NCBI RefSeq assembly: GCF_963259705.1
Contig: NC_081841.1
Span: 34,127,358 to 34,191,357, forward strand
Length of the DNA stretch: 64,000 nt
Source: Myotis daubentonii
Lineage: Eukaryota; Chordata; Mammalia; Chiroptera; Vespertilionidae
Reading direction: 5' to 3'
Both the position numbers and the translations under genes were made by a program. Each line of letters opens with the position of its first letter. Within the stretch, counting starts at the first letter, position 1. Below are positions 23,270 to 36,164 of the stretch, piece after piece. The notes beneath the pieces were generated by a model. It did no database searches. It was not told the DNA's origin and saw nothing but the letters and a program-made list of their open reading frames with translations.

Positions 23270-23800
23270 TTTATGCATTCAGTAAGCAGATGTTGAGTAT
23301 CTGGAATGCACTGGTACATGGGATGCACTGGTGTTCTGGGGAAGGTAAGAAAGTAAGTAGCATCCTTGCTTTCCTGAGGCTCTACTATCTTGGAAAGATA
23401 GGACAGATATTTAGTGTAAATAAATGCCACATATCGTAATTTCAACAGGACAGATATAAACAGAGCATTCTGAAAGTTCAGAGGACAGAAGGATGGTTGT
23501 CAGGATGGATCTGGAGAGAAAGTAGCATATGGCCTGGACCTTAAAAGAGATTTCATGAGACCTGTAGGCAGGCAGTCCATTTTCAAAAAATTAGAAAGCG
23601 GGTGCCCAAGTATAGTGATTGGGAAGAACAGAGTGTGTTCAGGGTATGGAACCTACTTTGGTTGAAACACAAAGTATGCACTTGAAATTACTGGGAAGTC
23701 AGCCTGCAATTTGAGGCTAAAGTGAGTAAATTTTATTTGGTAGATGACATGGAACCACTAACGGTTTCTGAACAAAGAAACCTCCATCAGAGGTTTCCTT
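23270..23800 (-). mobile_element. Probable L2 LINE fossil
   Basis: A reversed L2-like 3' end (ATGCATTCAGTAAGCAGATG, GGATGCACTGGTGTTCTGGG) is followed by G/A-rich text of the kind seen in antisense L2, including GAACAAAGAAACCTCCATCA. Divergence is high and the boundaries are approximate. Confidence 0.4.
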
Positions 23801-24724
23801 TAGGATCATTTACCCTATAGTGTTACGAGAAAATGAAAGTGTTGAAGAGAAATGATTCATTCTTGACACTTGTTAAAACAGTAAGGTAGGCTGTACCAAT
23901 AGGAATAGGGACTCCAACGCTCCACTGGGGTTTTGCAGTCAGGGAGAGAGACTGGGCTGAACTCAGGATACAAAAAGGAAAAGTGGGAATTTAGAGCAAA
24001 GGAACAGAAAGGGGGTCCGTGGATGGAAAATCCGTAAGAGGAAACATCAGGGTTCAGGAGAGATTTCTGGCTAAAAAACCAAACAGGATTCTTGCTGAAG
24101 GCAGGCCAGGGTGATGAGACATCACCTGGGGGAGGGGGAAGATGAAGAGCCGAGTCAGACATTGAGGGTGATTAGATATGGAGAAAGGAGGTTCTGGATA
24201 AACTGATTCAGCAAGATTCCTGCTAAAACTGGACAATGCAGAGGTGAACTCGGAAGTAAACAAGTCAGGGCCTCGTTAGAAGAGAGTTCAGCGTAGCCTC
24301 AGTAAAAGCTCGGTCCAGGTCCAGAAGAGACTGTCGGAAGATGGAAGGCTTTTAAAAATAGTCCCAATAGGAGTTAACCAGGGTTCTGTGTAGGATGGCG
24401 AGACAAGAATGGAAAGGAAAGAAGCATCTAAGAGAGACACCAAAGGCACAGCATCAGACTGGGCTGACAGACAGGACATGTGAAGCAAGAGAGAGAGAGA
24501 GAGGAGTCAGGGAGGATGGCATGGAGCTTGGGTCACCCACCAGGAGACCTCTGGAACCCTGAAAGGAAGAAGGAAAGTCTGGAGGCAGGTAACAGTGGAG
24601 CAGAGTCCTGGGCTTACATTCCAACCCAGGCCAGCCCACAGCCTTCCAAATTCCCACATGGCCTCTGTCTTATTTTAGTAGCGATACTGGAAAGCAAGTG
24701 AGCATCTTCTGGTGAAATCTGAGT
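23801..24724. other. Unassigned purine-rich DNA
   Basis: A G/A-rich plus strand with several short minus-strand frames of no recognisable family. It may be further decayed L2. Confidence 0.35.
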
Positions 24725-24905
24725 GCAATTGCCACTCTCAGTCATTGCTAGCTATGTGAACTTGGCAGTTATTTTACTTCTCTAACCCTCAAAGTCGTCT
24801 TCTGTGCAAAGGGGATTATAACAATACCTGTTTCATAGAGGTGCTGTGTTCAATGAAATGAGTGAGGGATGTGGAGTGCCTGGCCAGAGCTGCTGGTGTT
24901 TAGGT
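24725..24905 (+). mobile_element. MIR SINE
   Basis: The MIR core is clear: GCCACTCTCAGTCATTGCTA, GCTATGTGAACTTGGCAGTT, ATTTTACTTCTCTAACCCTC, GGGGATTATAACAATACCTG, TTTCATAGAGGTGCTGTG and AATGAAATGAGT are in MIR order. It is ancient and moderately diverged. Confidence 0.88.
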
Positions 24906-26039
24906 GGGATTCAGACCCCGGGGGAATAGAGAATGGGGATGGGGAGAACAGTTTTGATGACCAGAGGCTTTTTCTGTCCCTCTACAAGCATATTCAGAAA
25001 GTATGACTTGCCATACCTATTTAACAAAATAAAAACATCAAACTCCCATTTGGGAAAGGACCCTTATCCCTACTTCTAAAGTTGTTTTCTGTTTGATTGG
25101 GGTTGTTTTTAAATGAGGGTGTTATCTGATGGGGGCCTAGACTAGATCGGGGGCCTTTCAATTATTATCCTATCTGAAAAAAATATATTTTTTATATAAA
25201 TTAGGCTATAAAAATCCTTTTTGCTCTGTTCTCACTCAAATCTTGTGCCATACTTCAAAAATATCACCCACTCTGGAACAAGGCTAGTAAAGGCCTGGAA
25301 CTTTAAAGTACCTGGGGCTTATAAGAACAGATAAGAATGGAGTGCACTATTTACATTTCAAAGTGATCTGCCAGTGTCCAAAATCGAATCTTTAAATAAG
25401 TTCGCGATGGAAGGTAAAGAACCTGGTAGCTGACAGAACCTGCAAGGAAGATGGGCTTGGAGCTGTGCCGTTACCTGGTGAGAACAGGGAAGTACTCGAG
25501 CCTTACTGCCCAGAAGGCATTGCGCTATTTTGGAGGCCACTGATGGGCAGAGCTCTGCTTTACATCTCATTCTTAAATATAAACTTTTAGAAAAATCTTG
25601 CCATTTAAACACACACACACACACACACACGCATGCACGTCAGAGTACGTTTCAGTGCACCAACTGAGAGAACAGAGGCATGCCCACTTGTTTATCCCTG
25701 TGTTCCGGAGCAGAAGTACCAAAGCACAAAAAGAAACGTGCTTGCTGTTGACAATGAAATTTTCTCATGTTCATCTGCTAACACTTTCTTACATTGTAGT
25801 TTGCATTTATTTTGCAAAGACTATATTGATCCTACACACAGAGATGACACCACTCCCCTCCAGGCTGGCCTGTCAATCAACATACCATCTCTTCCCATGC
25901 AACATGTTCCATATTTTCTTTGCTAACATAGCCAGTGGTGTTTTGGTTTAGTCGTGCGTTAAGTTAATCCTGCGTTTTCATGAAGACCTAAACATAAAAT
26001 CTAAAGATTTAGGGGATAGTGGTCATTTATCACAGAAGC
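24906..26039. other. Repeat-poor DNA with an (AC)n tract
   Basis: An (AC)n run lies at about 25608-25630. Overlapping 90-117-codon frames around it on both strands start in or cross the AC tract and have no recognised domain. Confidence 0.4.
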
Positions 26040-27300
26040 ATTTGTGTGTTTCAGGGTGGGGGTGGGGAAATATGTTAGTAGGGCAGCTAAGAAAACATGC
26101 ACTTTCACTTCAAACATATTCAGTCTTAAAAATACAGGCCTAAAATTCTACGCTAGCGAAACAGCCTTCTGTTCTCAGTACCAGCAGGTGAGAGAGCTGA
26201 TCATAATAGGTACACTTAAGAGACATAAAACTATGTCACATCAATTTCAACCATGCACATCTACAGGATAATCCCGATAGTCTCCCCATTTTAAAAATTG
26301 CTGTAGTATGTTCCAGCTATTGCAACTGTGTGTGTCCCAGGCAACATAATAGATTATACCTCGATTCCTTAAAGAGCACCCTGATAATATGCAAGGCTAA
26401 AATGTCAGAAGCTATTAGAAACTCTCAGATGCACAATATATCTCCATCCCTGAGTTTTCCCCTTACACTGCGAAACACCAGACAACAGGCATGCAAACTG
26501 CTCAGCTGCAACTGTTCCAAGTCGAATAATTACAACTTGTCAGAAAGAATTAATTTTCCCATTTCTCATAAAGATGTGTAAAAATTACCATGTTATTATA
26601 CACTGACACTCTCTGGAGGCAGACACAAAATTTAATTTTGAATTCTTTCCGCATATTAAATTAAATCCATAAATAAGAGTTTAGGCATTCACTCGGAAGC
26701 ATATGTTCATTGGGAGCGAAAGCCAACACGAGCCCGGCTGTAATGGCTGTTGTAATGTTTTAATAGCTCGCTTCTTCTAAGCACCAATAAATTTACATGA
26801 TCATAACAGTCGTGGGCATACAAGAAGCCCATTACTGTCTGGGCACAGGCAGCAGCGTTAACAGGATGGAAAAATGGAAAAAGGAAAAAAAAAAACACTC
26901 TTAAATAAAATTAGGCAACTGCACTTGTCAGCTGCTCCATGATTGAATTTTTAATATTGTGGTCAATTGGTCAAAACAAATAATGGGATAAAATAGTTTA
27001 ATGTATTTAGAACCTGTTTCTGCGGTTAGCCCACAAAATAGCGTTTTGTTTGTTGTTTTCCCCCAAAACAGTCCTATCTTGTTGTTTTGAACAATTTGAT
27101 TTTAAAGATACACACTGTAATTTTTCATCTGTTAGAGAACATTTGCTCTCTATGTGCCCACATTTGAAGTGAGAGCATTTCAAATTCGGCTCAAAGGGTG
27201 ATTCTTTTTATCCAATGGAATCTCGCCTTAGGGAAATGGCTTGGGGTGCTACGAAGTGATCTCTAAGGTAAGCCTTGAGGGGCACACAAGTGTATTACCT
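26040..27300. other. Candidate conserved non-coding block
   Basis: About 1.25 kb with no transposon remnants I can see, no microsatellite and no long frame, in a window where repeats are otherwise dense. It contains homeodomain-like TAAT/ATTA clusters and a CAGCTG E-box in CTTGTCAGCTGCTCCATGAT (26926-26945). This is the texture of a developmental enhancer, but that is inference and no alignment was available. Confidence 0.35.
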
Positions 27301-28219
27301 GCCTGCCCTCTGCCTGGATCTTCGAAGGCTTTCCTTTGGAGACTTAATGCATCCAGGTTCCATCATTAGAATCCAAACCAACAAGAAAATATCACTATCT
27401 TTAGACAGTTGTGATGTGATGTAGATTCCACTTATGAGGGTTTGTTTTCTGAGTAGACAGTTTATTTCTTACCTTCTATAAGCAAATTCACCCTGGTTAT
27501 AAAAAAGAAAATACAGACAAACCTATACCATATTTCACAATTACTTAAGGGTTTATCAAGGATGAAGGATCTAAAGTAGTGGTCTTATAGTATAGGTCAA
27601 GGCTAGCCAGTTGGCATGGCTGATTCTGATCATACAGATGTGTCACTGATGGGAAACTATGGGGTGAGGTGGGGCGGGCATGTTAGTAGAGAATCTGGGA
27701 GGAAGTGATGTTCGGCAAAAAAGGTTATATTAGGAGGAAGATGTGAATGGACCAAAGCTTCTGTCACAAAGGCATAATGAGAGTTGCATAGCTAGAGAAG
27801 TGATATGAATTAAGGCTGTAAATGAGAAAAAGAATCATTTTTGGGAAAATGGCATGTGGATTTGATCTTATTCACCCTTATAGGTAAAGACTGTAGTCAC
27901 ATAAGTAATGATTATCCCCATGATCTGTTTTAATTGAGAAATTAGTGCCGTCTACATATATTTAGGTTTTATAGCTCAGTTTTGAATCATGAGATGTTTT
28001 ATACATATTCAAATTAACAAAAAATCAGTGGTTTAAGAGTTCTCTGTCTGGTATAATGACTAATTCTAGTAACTTACACTATAAAGATAGATAACAAAAT
28101 CTTTTGCTTTAAGAAGATCTTCAAGTCTCTTCAACAACCCTCTCAAATGGTCTATAATTCATTGTTGTCTGCTGGAGGCTAAGACCAACAAGTACTTAGT
28201 ATAATAAATTGGAAAGGTC
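27301..28219. other. Unassigned DNA
   Basis: Nothing recognised. Confidence 0.4.
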
Positions 28220-28300
28220 TGGCAGCCTTCTGCCCCCTGGTGGTCAGTGCACACCATAGCAAATGGTCAAACAGTCGAACACTTAGCATATTACCCAAAG
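28220..28300 (-). mobile_element. HeliBat-type Helitron fragment
   Basis: TCTGCCCCCTGGTGGTCAGT, then ACACCATAGCAAATGGTCAA, ACAGTCGAACACTTAGCATA and TTACC match the 5'-proximal segment of HeliBats on the minus strand (compare 41330-41405). Neither full terminus is present, so this is a truncated or decayed piece. Confidence 0.65.
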
Positions 28301-28875
28301 CGTTGAATTAATCACTGGTTGAATCAAGTTTATATTCAGGTGTGGTAAACTTCATGAATGGAAAGAAATCCTTAATTATAAAATGAGGTAAGCATTAAAA
28401 GTCTGTTAGAGGTTTATTAAATAGTATATGGCCTTGAATTATGTAGTCTTTACTTTATATTTCCCCTTTCATGTGCTGCCCTTTGAATCAAATTTTGAGA
28501 AATATAGAAAATGTCTCCTTTTCCTACTTATTCCCACTTTGCAAAAGGAACCATCATCAACAGAGTAAAATTTCCCTCTGGAACAGAAGGAAACTAAATA
28601 GATAAGTACTCACTAGTATAGGGCAGGGAATAAAGGAACCAGGAGAAGGGGAATATACAGGGTCACTTCCCTGCTCTCCAACTTCTTTCTTTATTCTATC
28701 TCTTGGGATGGGTTTAAATTATCGATACCTATAGCACTGAGCCCCCAAATATGGAAGGGAAATTTAATGCATTGGTTTCTACAAACCTAAACTAATGTAT
28801 CATGCTTCTATATGAGGTATAAAATTTGGAGTAGAGTAGATCTGTTCTACACTATGTCCAAAGAAGGTTTATTGG
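28301..28875. other. Unassigned DNA
   Basis: Nothing recognised. Confidence 0.4.
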
Positions 28876-29087
28876 TAGTAGTATTTTTTAAAATATATTT
28901 TATTGATTTTTTACTGAGAAGAAGGGAGAGGGATAGAGAGTTAGAAACACTCCTGCACACCTCCTACTGGGGATGTCCCCACAACCAAGGTATATGCCCT
29001 TGAACAGAATCAAACCTGGGACCCTTCAGTCGGCAAGCTGATACTCTATCCACTGAACCAAACTGGTTAGGGCTTGCTAGTAGTATT
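28876..29087 (-). mobile_element. Ves SINE, internally deleted, with target duplication
   Basis: The body is 28886-29077. The minus-strand head reads GAACCAAACTGGTTAGGGC on the plus strand, with reversed signature GGGACCCTTCAGTCGGCAAG. About 30 bp between the first GATGTTTCT motif and the B-box side are missing. Direct repeats TAGTAGTATT lie at 28876-28885 and 29078-29087. Confidence 0.94.
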
Positions 29088-31930
29088 AATTGTGGTATAC
29101 AGAGACATCATCTCTCTCTTTTTTTTTTTTTAAACTCCCTTTTCCTTTCTGTAATGTGAAATTTGTGGAGTGGGTATTTGATAAGGCTACTTCTCATCTC
29201 TGGCAAACCTATGTTGATTCTCATCTACATTTTCTATCTACTTACCTATTGCTTAACACATACTACTGGGACAAGAAGGAATTAAAGGGACTGGGTTTAC
29301 TGTTCCACCTGAAACAACTAAAATAAATGGGCAAATATATAAAAAAAAATGCTTTTTAAAATATTGTGCATCAGGCCAGAGAGAACATTGATCCTTTAGG
29401 ACCAAGACACAATCGGTCCTATGATTGACCCAGATTATTCATTTGAGACCATTCAGGCTGTAACTCAGTAAAAGGGAGCTCAGGTAGAACTGATTGACTC
29501 CCTGAATTGAGGAGACAGAGTTGAATCCAAGAAGACAAAGGCATCTAGGGTTCAGAAGACAAACTAATGGAAAAGAGAAGGCTACACAGAGAATTCAGAA
29601 GATGCTAGAGGGTTCCCCCTCAAGCATTTAGCAGATTACTTACTGATAAGCACATGTGTGAGAAAACTGCCTAAAGCTGTGGAAAGAACTACCCAAAAGA
29701 ATTAGAGGGAATAGAAACTAGTGTTCACACAGGCTAGGAATAGGGCCCATTTCCAGCAGCCACACTGGAAAAATTTACAGTTAAGAGTACTCAAAAGTGT
29801 GCTCTAGAATAAATGGGCTCTAGAATAAATGCTGATTTTGTCCCAACTAACAAATCAAGACCCAAAAAGGATTGATCTGTCTCCACCAATCCCAGAAGAA
29901 AGCTCAAATATATAAGAATACAAAAATGTCCAGCATCCAATGAGATAAACTTACCAAATTTGGCACTTATTTTAAAAAAGTACCTGGTATGCAAAGGGGC
30001 AGGAAAATATGACCTACAATTAGAAGGAAAAAATATCAACCATTCAAAATAGACTCCAAACTGACATAGAGGTTATATTTAGCAGAAATATTCAAAACAA
30101 TTTGACAGTTATTTTACTGTATTCTACATGTTCAAAACCTAAGGAAAAGATAGATGGAAAACATTAAGTAAAGGCATAAAAAATACTTTAAAAGACCCAA
30201 ATCTAAATTCTAAATATAAAAACTATAATGTCTCCAGGGATGAATAAAGCATTGTAAACATTATAATTAAAAATACATTGGATGGGATTACTAACAGATA
30301 AAGACTAAAGAAAAAAAAAGTTAGTGAACTTGAAGATATAGCAATAAAATAAGAAATAAAACATAGAAAGAAAATAGACCTATCCAAAAAAGAATAGAGA
30401 ATCAGTGAGTTGAGGGGAAACTCCAAAGCTATACATCCTGATATTCTTGTATATATGCAGATGGAGTAAAAGAAGCTGAAGAGGAGTAAACAATGTTTGA
30501 AATGTAATAGCAGAAATTTTTTCAAAGTTGATGAAAACCATAAACTTGAAAACAACTGGCAACCTTGAATTCTCTACCCAGCACAAATATCTTGCAAAAA
30601 TAAAAGTGAAATATTCAATACTAAAGTCAAAATTATTTATTACATGTATACCCACCACACAGTAATTTTAAAGGATGTCCTTGAAGCAGAAAGTAACAAG
30701 TGATACTAAATGGAAATATAGATCTGTAAACTGGAATGAAGAACACTGGAAATGGTAACTGCCTAGGTAAATTATAATTGTTTTCTATTTATTTAAATCA
30801 CTTTAAAATATAGTTGAAACAATAATAACTATTATGTAGTGTTGAGTTTAAAACATACATAGATAAGACGTATATAACAAAAATAGCACAAATGCCAAGA
30901 GGGGGATAAAGTGGAAATATAATATTGTTAAATTCTCATACCAAATGTGAAATAATATTAACATCACATAAATATAGACTATGATAAATTGAATATGTAT
31001 AGATTATAATTCTTAAAGCAATCCTATATTAACAAAATATATTTATAGCTTATGTGGCAACTAGGAAATAAAATGGAATTATAAAAATATTAAATTGATT
31101 TTCAAAATACAAAAGTATAAAAAGGGGCAAAACCCAAATTGAACAAATGGAGGATAAATAACAAGAAAGTAGATTTGAATCTAAACCTGTCAAAAATAAA
31201 ATTAAATGGTCTGAATTACCTTATTAAAAGAGATTGTTAGAGTGAATTAAAAAACAATACTTAACTGTATGCTTCCAAAAGAAACCCACTTTAAATATAT
31301 AGACATAAAAAGGTTAAAAGGACATGGATACAAAAAGATATAGCAAGATAGCATTAATTTTGAAAAGCTGGAGCAGCTGCATTAATATCAAATAAAGTAA
31401 ATTTCAGAAAAAAGCATATAATCAAGAATGAAGAAAATTGTTTCATGAAAATAAAGCAGTAAATGTATCAAGAGGGAATAGCAATCCTACACATTTATAA
31501 ACCAGATACAAGGGTGAAAAATACATGAAGTAAAAATGATAGAACTGAAAGAATAAAATGGTAAATCAACAAATTATAATATTATATTTTAATATTCACC
31601 TCTCAAGAATTGGTAGAAAAGTAGACAGAAAATAGCTCAGGAAAAGAGTTGAAGAATGTTATCAAACAATTTAACCTAATTGACATTAACTTGCTCTCCA
31701 TTGAGAATAAAGTATATATACTTTCCAAGTCCACATGAAAACTTTACAAAGAGTTCATATTCAGCTTAAGACAGGTCTCAATACATTTTAAATGATTCAC
31801 CCCTATGTAGTATGTTCCCAGACTAGCAATCAATGACTTTATGATATTTGGAACATCCCCAAATATTTGGAGACTAAATACTACACTTCCAACTAATCCA
31901 AGGGTCAAAGATGAAATCAAAAGTGAATTA

Positions 31931-32400
31931 GAGCGCTGGTTTGGCTCAGTGGCTAGAGCATCGGCCTGTGGACTAAAGGGTCCCAAATTCTATTCCAGTC
32001 AAGGGCACATGCTCGGGTTGCAAGCTAGATCCCCAACTGGGGCCGTGCAGAAGACAGCTGATCAATGCTTCTCTCTCATCATTGATGTTTCTATCTCTCT
32101 CTCCCTCTCCCTTCCTCTCTGAAATCAATAAACATATATCAGTGATGGCGAACCTATGACACGCGTGTGAGAGGTAACATGTGAACTCATTTTTTTTTGG
32201 TTGATTTTTCTTTGTTAAATGGCATTTAAATATATAAAATAAATATCAAAAATATGTCTTTGTTTTACTATGGTTGCAAATATCAAAAAATTTCTATGTG
32301 TGACATGGCACCAGAGTTAAGTAAGGGTTTTTCAAAATGCTGACACGCCTAACTCAAAAGGTTCGCCATCACTGACATATATCTTTAAAAAAGAGAATTT
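31931..32400 (+). mobile_element. Ves SINE with a hAT inserted in its tail
   Basis: The head is GCGCTGGTTTGGCTCAGTGG with signature GTGGACTAAAGGGTCCCAAA, and the body runs to GAAATCAATAAACATATAT. The tail is split by a 235-bp hAT (32140-32374), then resumes as a short A-rich run. A second Ves follows directly at 32401. A weak possible target duplication pairs AGTGAATTAGA on the left with AGAGAATTTGA on the right. Confidence 0.88.
32132..32382 (+). mobile_element. Non-autonomous hAT with perfect 8-bp target duplication
   Basis: The body is 32140-32374 (235 bp). The inverted ends are CAGTGATGGCGAACCTAT and GGTTCGCCATCACTG. Internal motifs include GACACGCGTG near the left end and GTTTTACTATGGTTGCAAAT. 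Perfect 8-bp duplications ACATATAT lie at 32132-32139 and 32375-32382. The same family occurs reversed at 40913-41149. There is no transposase. Confidence 0.95.
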
Positions 32401-32645
32401 GGCCAAAACCGGTTTGGCTCAGTGGATGGAGCATCGGCCTGCGGACTGAAGGGTCCCAGGTTCGATTCCTGTCAAGGGCATGTACCTTGGTTGCGGGCAC
32501 ATCCTCAGTAGGGAGGTGTGCAGGAGGCAGCTGATCGATGTTTCTCTCTCATTGATGTTTCTAACTCTCTATCATTCTCCCTTCCTGTCTGTAAAAAATC
32601 AATAAAATCTATTTAAAAAAATAAAATAAAATAAAAAGAGAATTT
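32388..32645 (+). mobile_element. Ves SINE with 13-bp target duplication
   Basis: The body is 32401-32632, with head GGCCAAAACCGGTTTGGCTC, near-consensus B-box region AGGTTCGATTCC and tail AAAAAATCAATAAAATCTAT followed by AAAAT repeats. Direct repeats AAAAAGAGAATTT lie at 32388-32400 and 32633-32645. The left repeat directly abuts the tail of the previous Ves. Confidence 0.96.
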
Positions 32646-34162
32646 GACAATAGTTTGAACTAAGGAAAATATAAACATAGCATATCAAAATTTATAAGAT
32701 TCTGCTAAACAATATTTGGAAAAATGTATGGCTTTAAATGCTTATATTAGAAAAAATAAAAAGTCTCAAACCAGTAGCCTCAGTTTCCATTGTAAAAACA
32801 TAAACAGTAGAAAGAGATAAAAGAGAGAGAAAAAAGTAAGCATAGGAAAGAAAGTAATAAAGATCAGAATGAATTCAATTAAATTTTAAAAAGTCAATAG
32901 AAAAAAATGATCCAAAATTTGCCTTTTTGAGAAGATTAATAAAATTGTTAAATCTCTAGCTAGACTGATCAGAAAAAGAAAAGAGAGAGGAAGTAGACAC
33001 ACATCACCAATATGAAGAATGAAAGAAGTGGCATCATTGGAGATTTTTCAGATGCTAAAATTATAATAATATTATGATAACTTTATGCCAAAAAATTTGA
33101 CAACTTGTACAAAATGAGCATATTCATTATAAGATACAAAATACCAATGCTTATTCAAGAATAAATAGATAACATAAATAGCTAAATCAATGTAAAAAAA
33201 AAATTGAGATTGGAATAAAGAAAAACTTTCCCAGAAAGAAAAAACAAGGGTCCAGATTGCCTCACTGGTAAATTCTTCCAAACATTTAGTAAATAAATTA
33301 TTTCTCTACAAAGTCTTCTACAAAGTTGAAAAGAAAAGAACACTTCTCAAATCACTCTACAAGGTCATCATACCCTGATAGCAAATTAGACAAAGACATA
33401 CAAGAAAAATTCAGACTAGTATTATTCATGAACATAGATACAAGCATTCTTAAAATGTTAACCAATTGAATCCAAGTGGAATTTAAAATAAGAATGCAAC
33501 GCTGTTCTAAAATTTCAAAATTAGTTAATGTAATTTACAATACTAACAAACTAAAAACAAAAAAGGCTATGTAACAATATCAATAGATATAGAAAAAGCA
33601 TTTATAAAGGCCAACATCTGTTTTTGAAAATTCTCAGTGTGTTAGGAGTAGGAGAGAAACTTCTCAGCTTGATAAAGAATATCCACCAAAAAACTTACAG
33701 GTAAATAATATTTAAATATGAAAGAATAAATGTTATTTCCTAAGATCAGGAACAAGACAACGTGTCCACTTATCACAATTTCTATTTAACTTTGTATTGG
33801 AGATTGTCTTGGAGTGCAATAGGCAAGAAAGAACAATAAAGGGCAGCTAAATATGAAAGCAATAAGTAAAACTGTCTTTATTCACAGATAATGTAATTGA
33901 CTATGTAGAAAATCTGATTTAATTTACAGTAAAGCTACTAGAACTCGTGAGTTTAGAGGGTTACAGAAATAAGAGCAATACACAAAAATCAATTGTATTC
34001 CATAGACTGAAAAGAAAATTCAAATATTAAAATTTCAAATACAATATCATTTATAGAAGTGTCACAATTATGAAATAGAAATTGACCTGAAAAAAGTGCC
34101 AGACCTATTCGTTGAATATTATAAATCATTGCTGAGAGAAATTGAAGAATACCTAAATAAAT

Positions 34163-34410
34163 GGGGATATATCCTTTTTTTAAAAAAAATATATTTTATT
34201 GATTTTTCACAGAGAGGAAGGGAGAGAGATAGAGAGAGTTAGAAACATCGATGAGAGAGAAACATCGATCAGCCGCCTCCTGCACATCCCCCACCGGGGA
34301 TGTGCCCGCAACCCAGGTACATGCCCTTGACCGGAATCGAACCTGGGACCTTTCAGTCCGCAGGCTGACGCTCTATCCACTGAGCCAAACCGGTTTCGGC
34401 GGGGATATAT
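34163..34410 (-). mobile_element. Ves SINE with target duplication
   Basis: The body is about 34173-34400. The reversed head is GAGCCAAACCGGTTTCGGC with reversed B-box region GGAATCGAACCTGGGACC, and both ATCGATG motifs are intact, so it is near consensus. Direct repeats GGGGATATAT lie at 34163-34172 and 34401-34410. It sits in the L1 fossil. The open frames across it are SINE artefacts. Confidence 0.96.
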
Positions 34411-35490
34411 ACTTTGTTCATTGGTTAGAACACTCAATATTGTTAAGATGTCAATTGTCATTTTTTCTCTATATAGGCTACAAGCAGCAATTCCAACATA
34501 ACTCCAATCAAAACCCCAGAAGACATTAATATAAAATGAACAAATTAATTCTAAAATGCATAGGCTCTGAAATATCCACATAACTGAGAGAGAAAAAACT
34601 AAAAACTAAATTGGAGTACTAACCTGACCTGATTTCAAGTCTTATTATAAAACTACAGTAATAAAAAAGAATTGACACAAAGAGGGACAAAGAGATGAAT
34701 AGAACACCAGAGAGAGTTTAGAATTGACATACAGATATATGAAAAACTGATTTTTGACAGAGTTGCAAAAAGGAATTTCACTGGAGAAAGTATACTCTTT
34801 TCAAAAATTGATGCTGGAACAATTGGACATACATAAGGAAAAATAAAAACTTAGATCCACACCTTGCACCATATACATGTTAACTCAAAATGGGTCATAG
34901 AATTAAATATAAACCTTTCATCTATAGAACTTCTAGAAAAACACACAGAAGGAAATCTTTGTGACTTTGGGTTATGCAAATATTTCTTAGGTACAACATC
35001 AAAAGCATAAACCATAGGGGTAAAAAGTAAGTTGACTTCTAAATAATAGAAAATTATATTCCTCAAAAGTCATGTTATAGGCCACAGGAAAATATTTTCA
35101 AACTATATTTTGATGAAAATTTTGTATCCAGAATGTATAAAGGACTCTCAAAACTCAATATGAAAACAAATAACTCAATTTAAAAATGGGCAAGAGATAT
35201 GAACAGACACTTCACCAAGAAGATATGTCAACAAGCTTATAAAATATTCTCAACATCATTAGTCATTAGATAAATGTAAATTAAAACCACTGTGAGCTAT
35301 ACCTCTACATTTATTAAAAGGACTAAAATTAAAAAGACCAACCATACCAATGGTGGTGAGAATGTGGAGAAACTAGAACTCCATTCAATACTAGTGAGAT
35401 AAAAGTGACAGTTCCTTAAAAATTTTAGTTAAACATATGTCTACCCTGTAATCCAGTCATTCCACTTCTAGGTATTTACTCCAGATTTAT

Positions 35491-35736
35491 TAAAAAGTAT
35501 AGCCATGCCCTAGCTGGTTTGGCTCAGTGGATAGAGCATTGGCCTGCAGACTGAAGGGTCCCAGGTTTGATTCCGGTCAAGGGCACATGCCTGAGTTGTG
35601 GGCTCGATCCACAGTGGGGGGCGTGCAGGAGGCAGCTGATCAGTGATTCTCTCTCATCATTGATGTTTCCTGTCTCTCTCTCCCTCTCCTTTCCTCTCTG
35701 AAATCAATAAAACTGTATTTTAAAAAGTATAGCCAT
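35491..35736 (+). mobile_element. Ves SINE with perfect 16-bp target duplication
   Basis: The body is 35507-35720, with head GCCCTAGCTGGTTTGGCTC and tail GAAATCAATAAAACTGTATTT. Direct repeats TAAAAAGTATAGCCAT lie at 35491-35506 and 35721-35736. It sits in the 3' part of the L1 fossil. Confidence 0.97.
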
Positions 35737-36164
35737 TAAAAATATAGATATGAATGCTAAAGCAGCTTTATTTTTAATAATCAAATTGGGTATAACTCAG
35801 ACATCTATCAACAAATAAATAAACAAATGGCATATATACATGCAATTAAGATGACTCAACAATAAGAAATAAAATGTTGATACATATAACATGAATAAAT
35901 CCAAATAATTATGGTTAGTGAAATAAACAGACTAATGGAAAAATATATCCATATGATCTGATTTGTATTAAATTTTAGAAATACAAACTAATCTATAGTG
36001 ACAGAAAGAAGATAGAGTCATAAGAAAACTTTTACAGGTGATGAATATGTTCACTATCTGGCTATGGTGACTGTTTTAAGGGTCTATAATTGTGCAGTTT
36101 GCAATATATCAGTTATGCCTCAATAAAATCAGAAACTATTATTATACTATATTTATATTATTTC

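Larger units (their letters stand above)
29350..36140 (+). mobile_element. Nearly full-length, decayed LINE-1 (L1M-type) with nested insertions
   Basis: L1 landmarks follow in order. An ORF1-side region (GTATGCAAAGGGGCAGGAAA, TGTATTCTACATGTTCAAAA, TTAGTGAACTTGAAGATATA, AATTCTCTACCCAGCACAAA) spans about 29900-30760. The ORF2 endonuclease side (ATTAAATGGTCTGAATTACC, AAAAGAAACCCACTTTAAAT, GGAGCAGCTGCATTAATATC) spans about 31200-31400. The 3' ORF2 part (AAAAACTGATTTTTGACAGA, AACTCAAAATGGGTCATAGA) spans about 34740-34900. A 3' end, GGTCTATAATTGTGCAGTTT then ATGCCTCAATAAAATC, closes at about 36131. Stops and indels are everywhere and both ORFs are dead. Four Ves SINEs and one hAT are inserted. The 5' limit is approximate. 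Confidence 0.8.
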
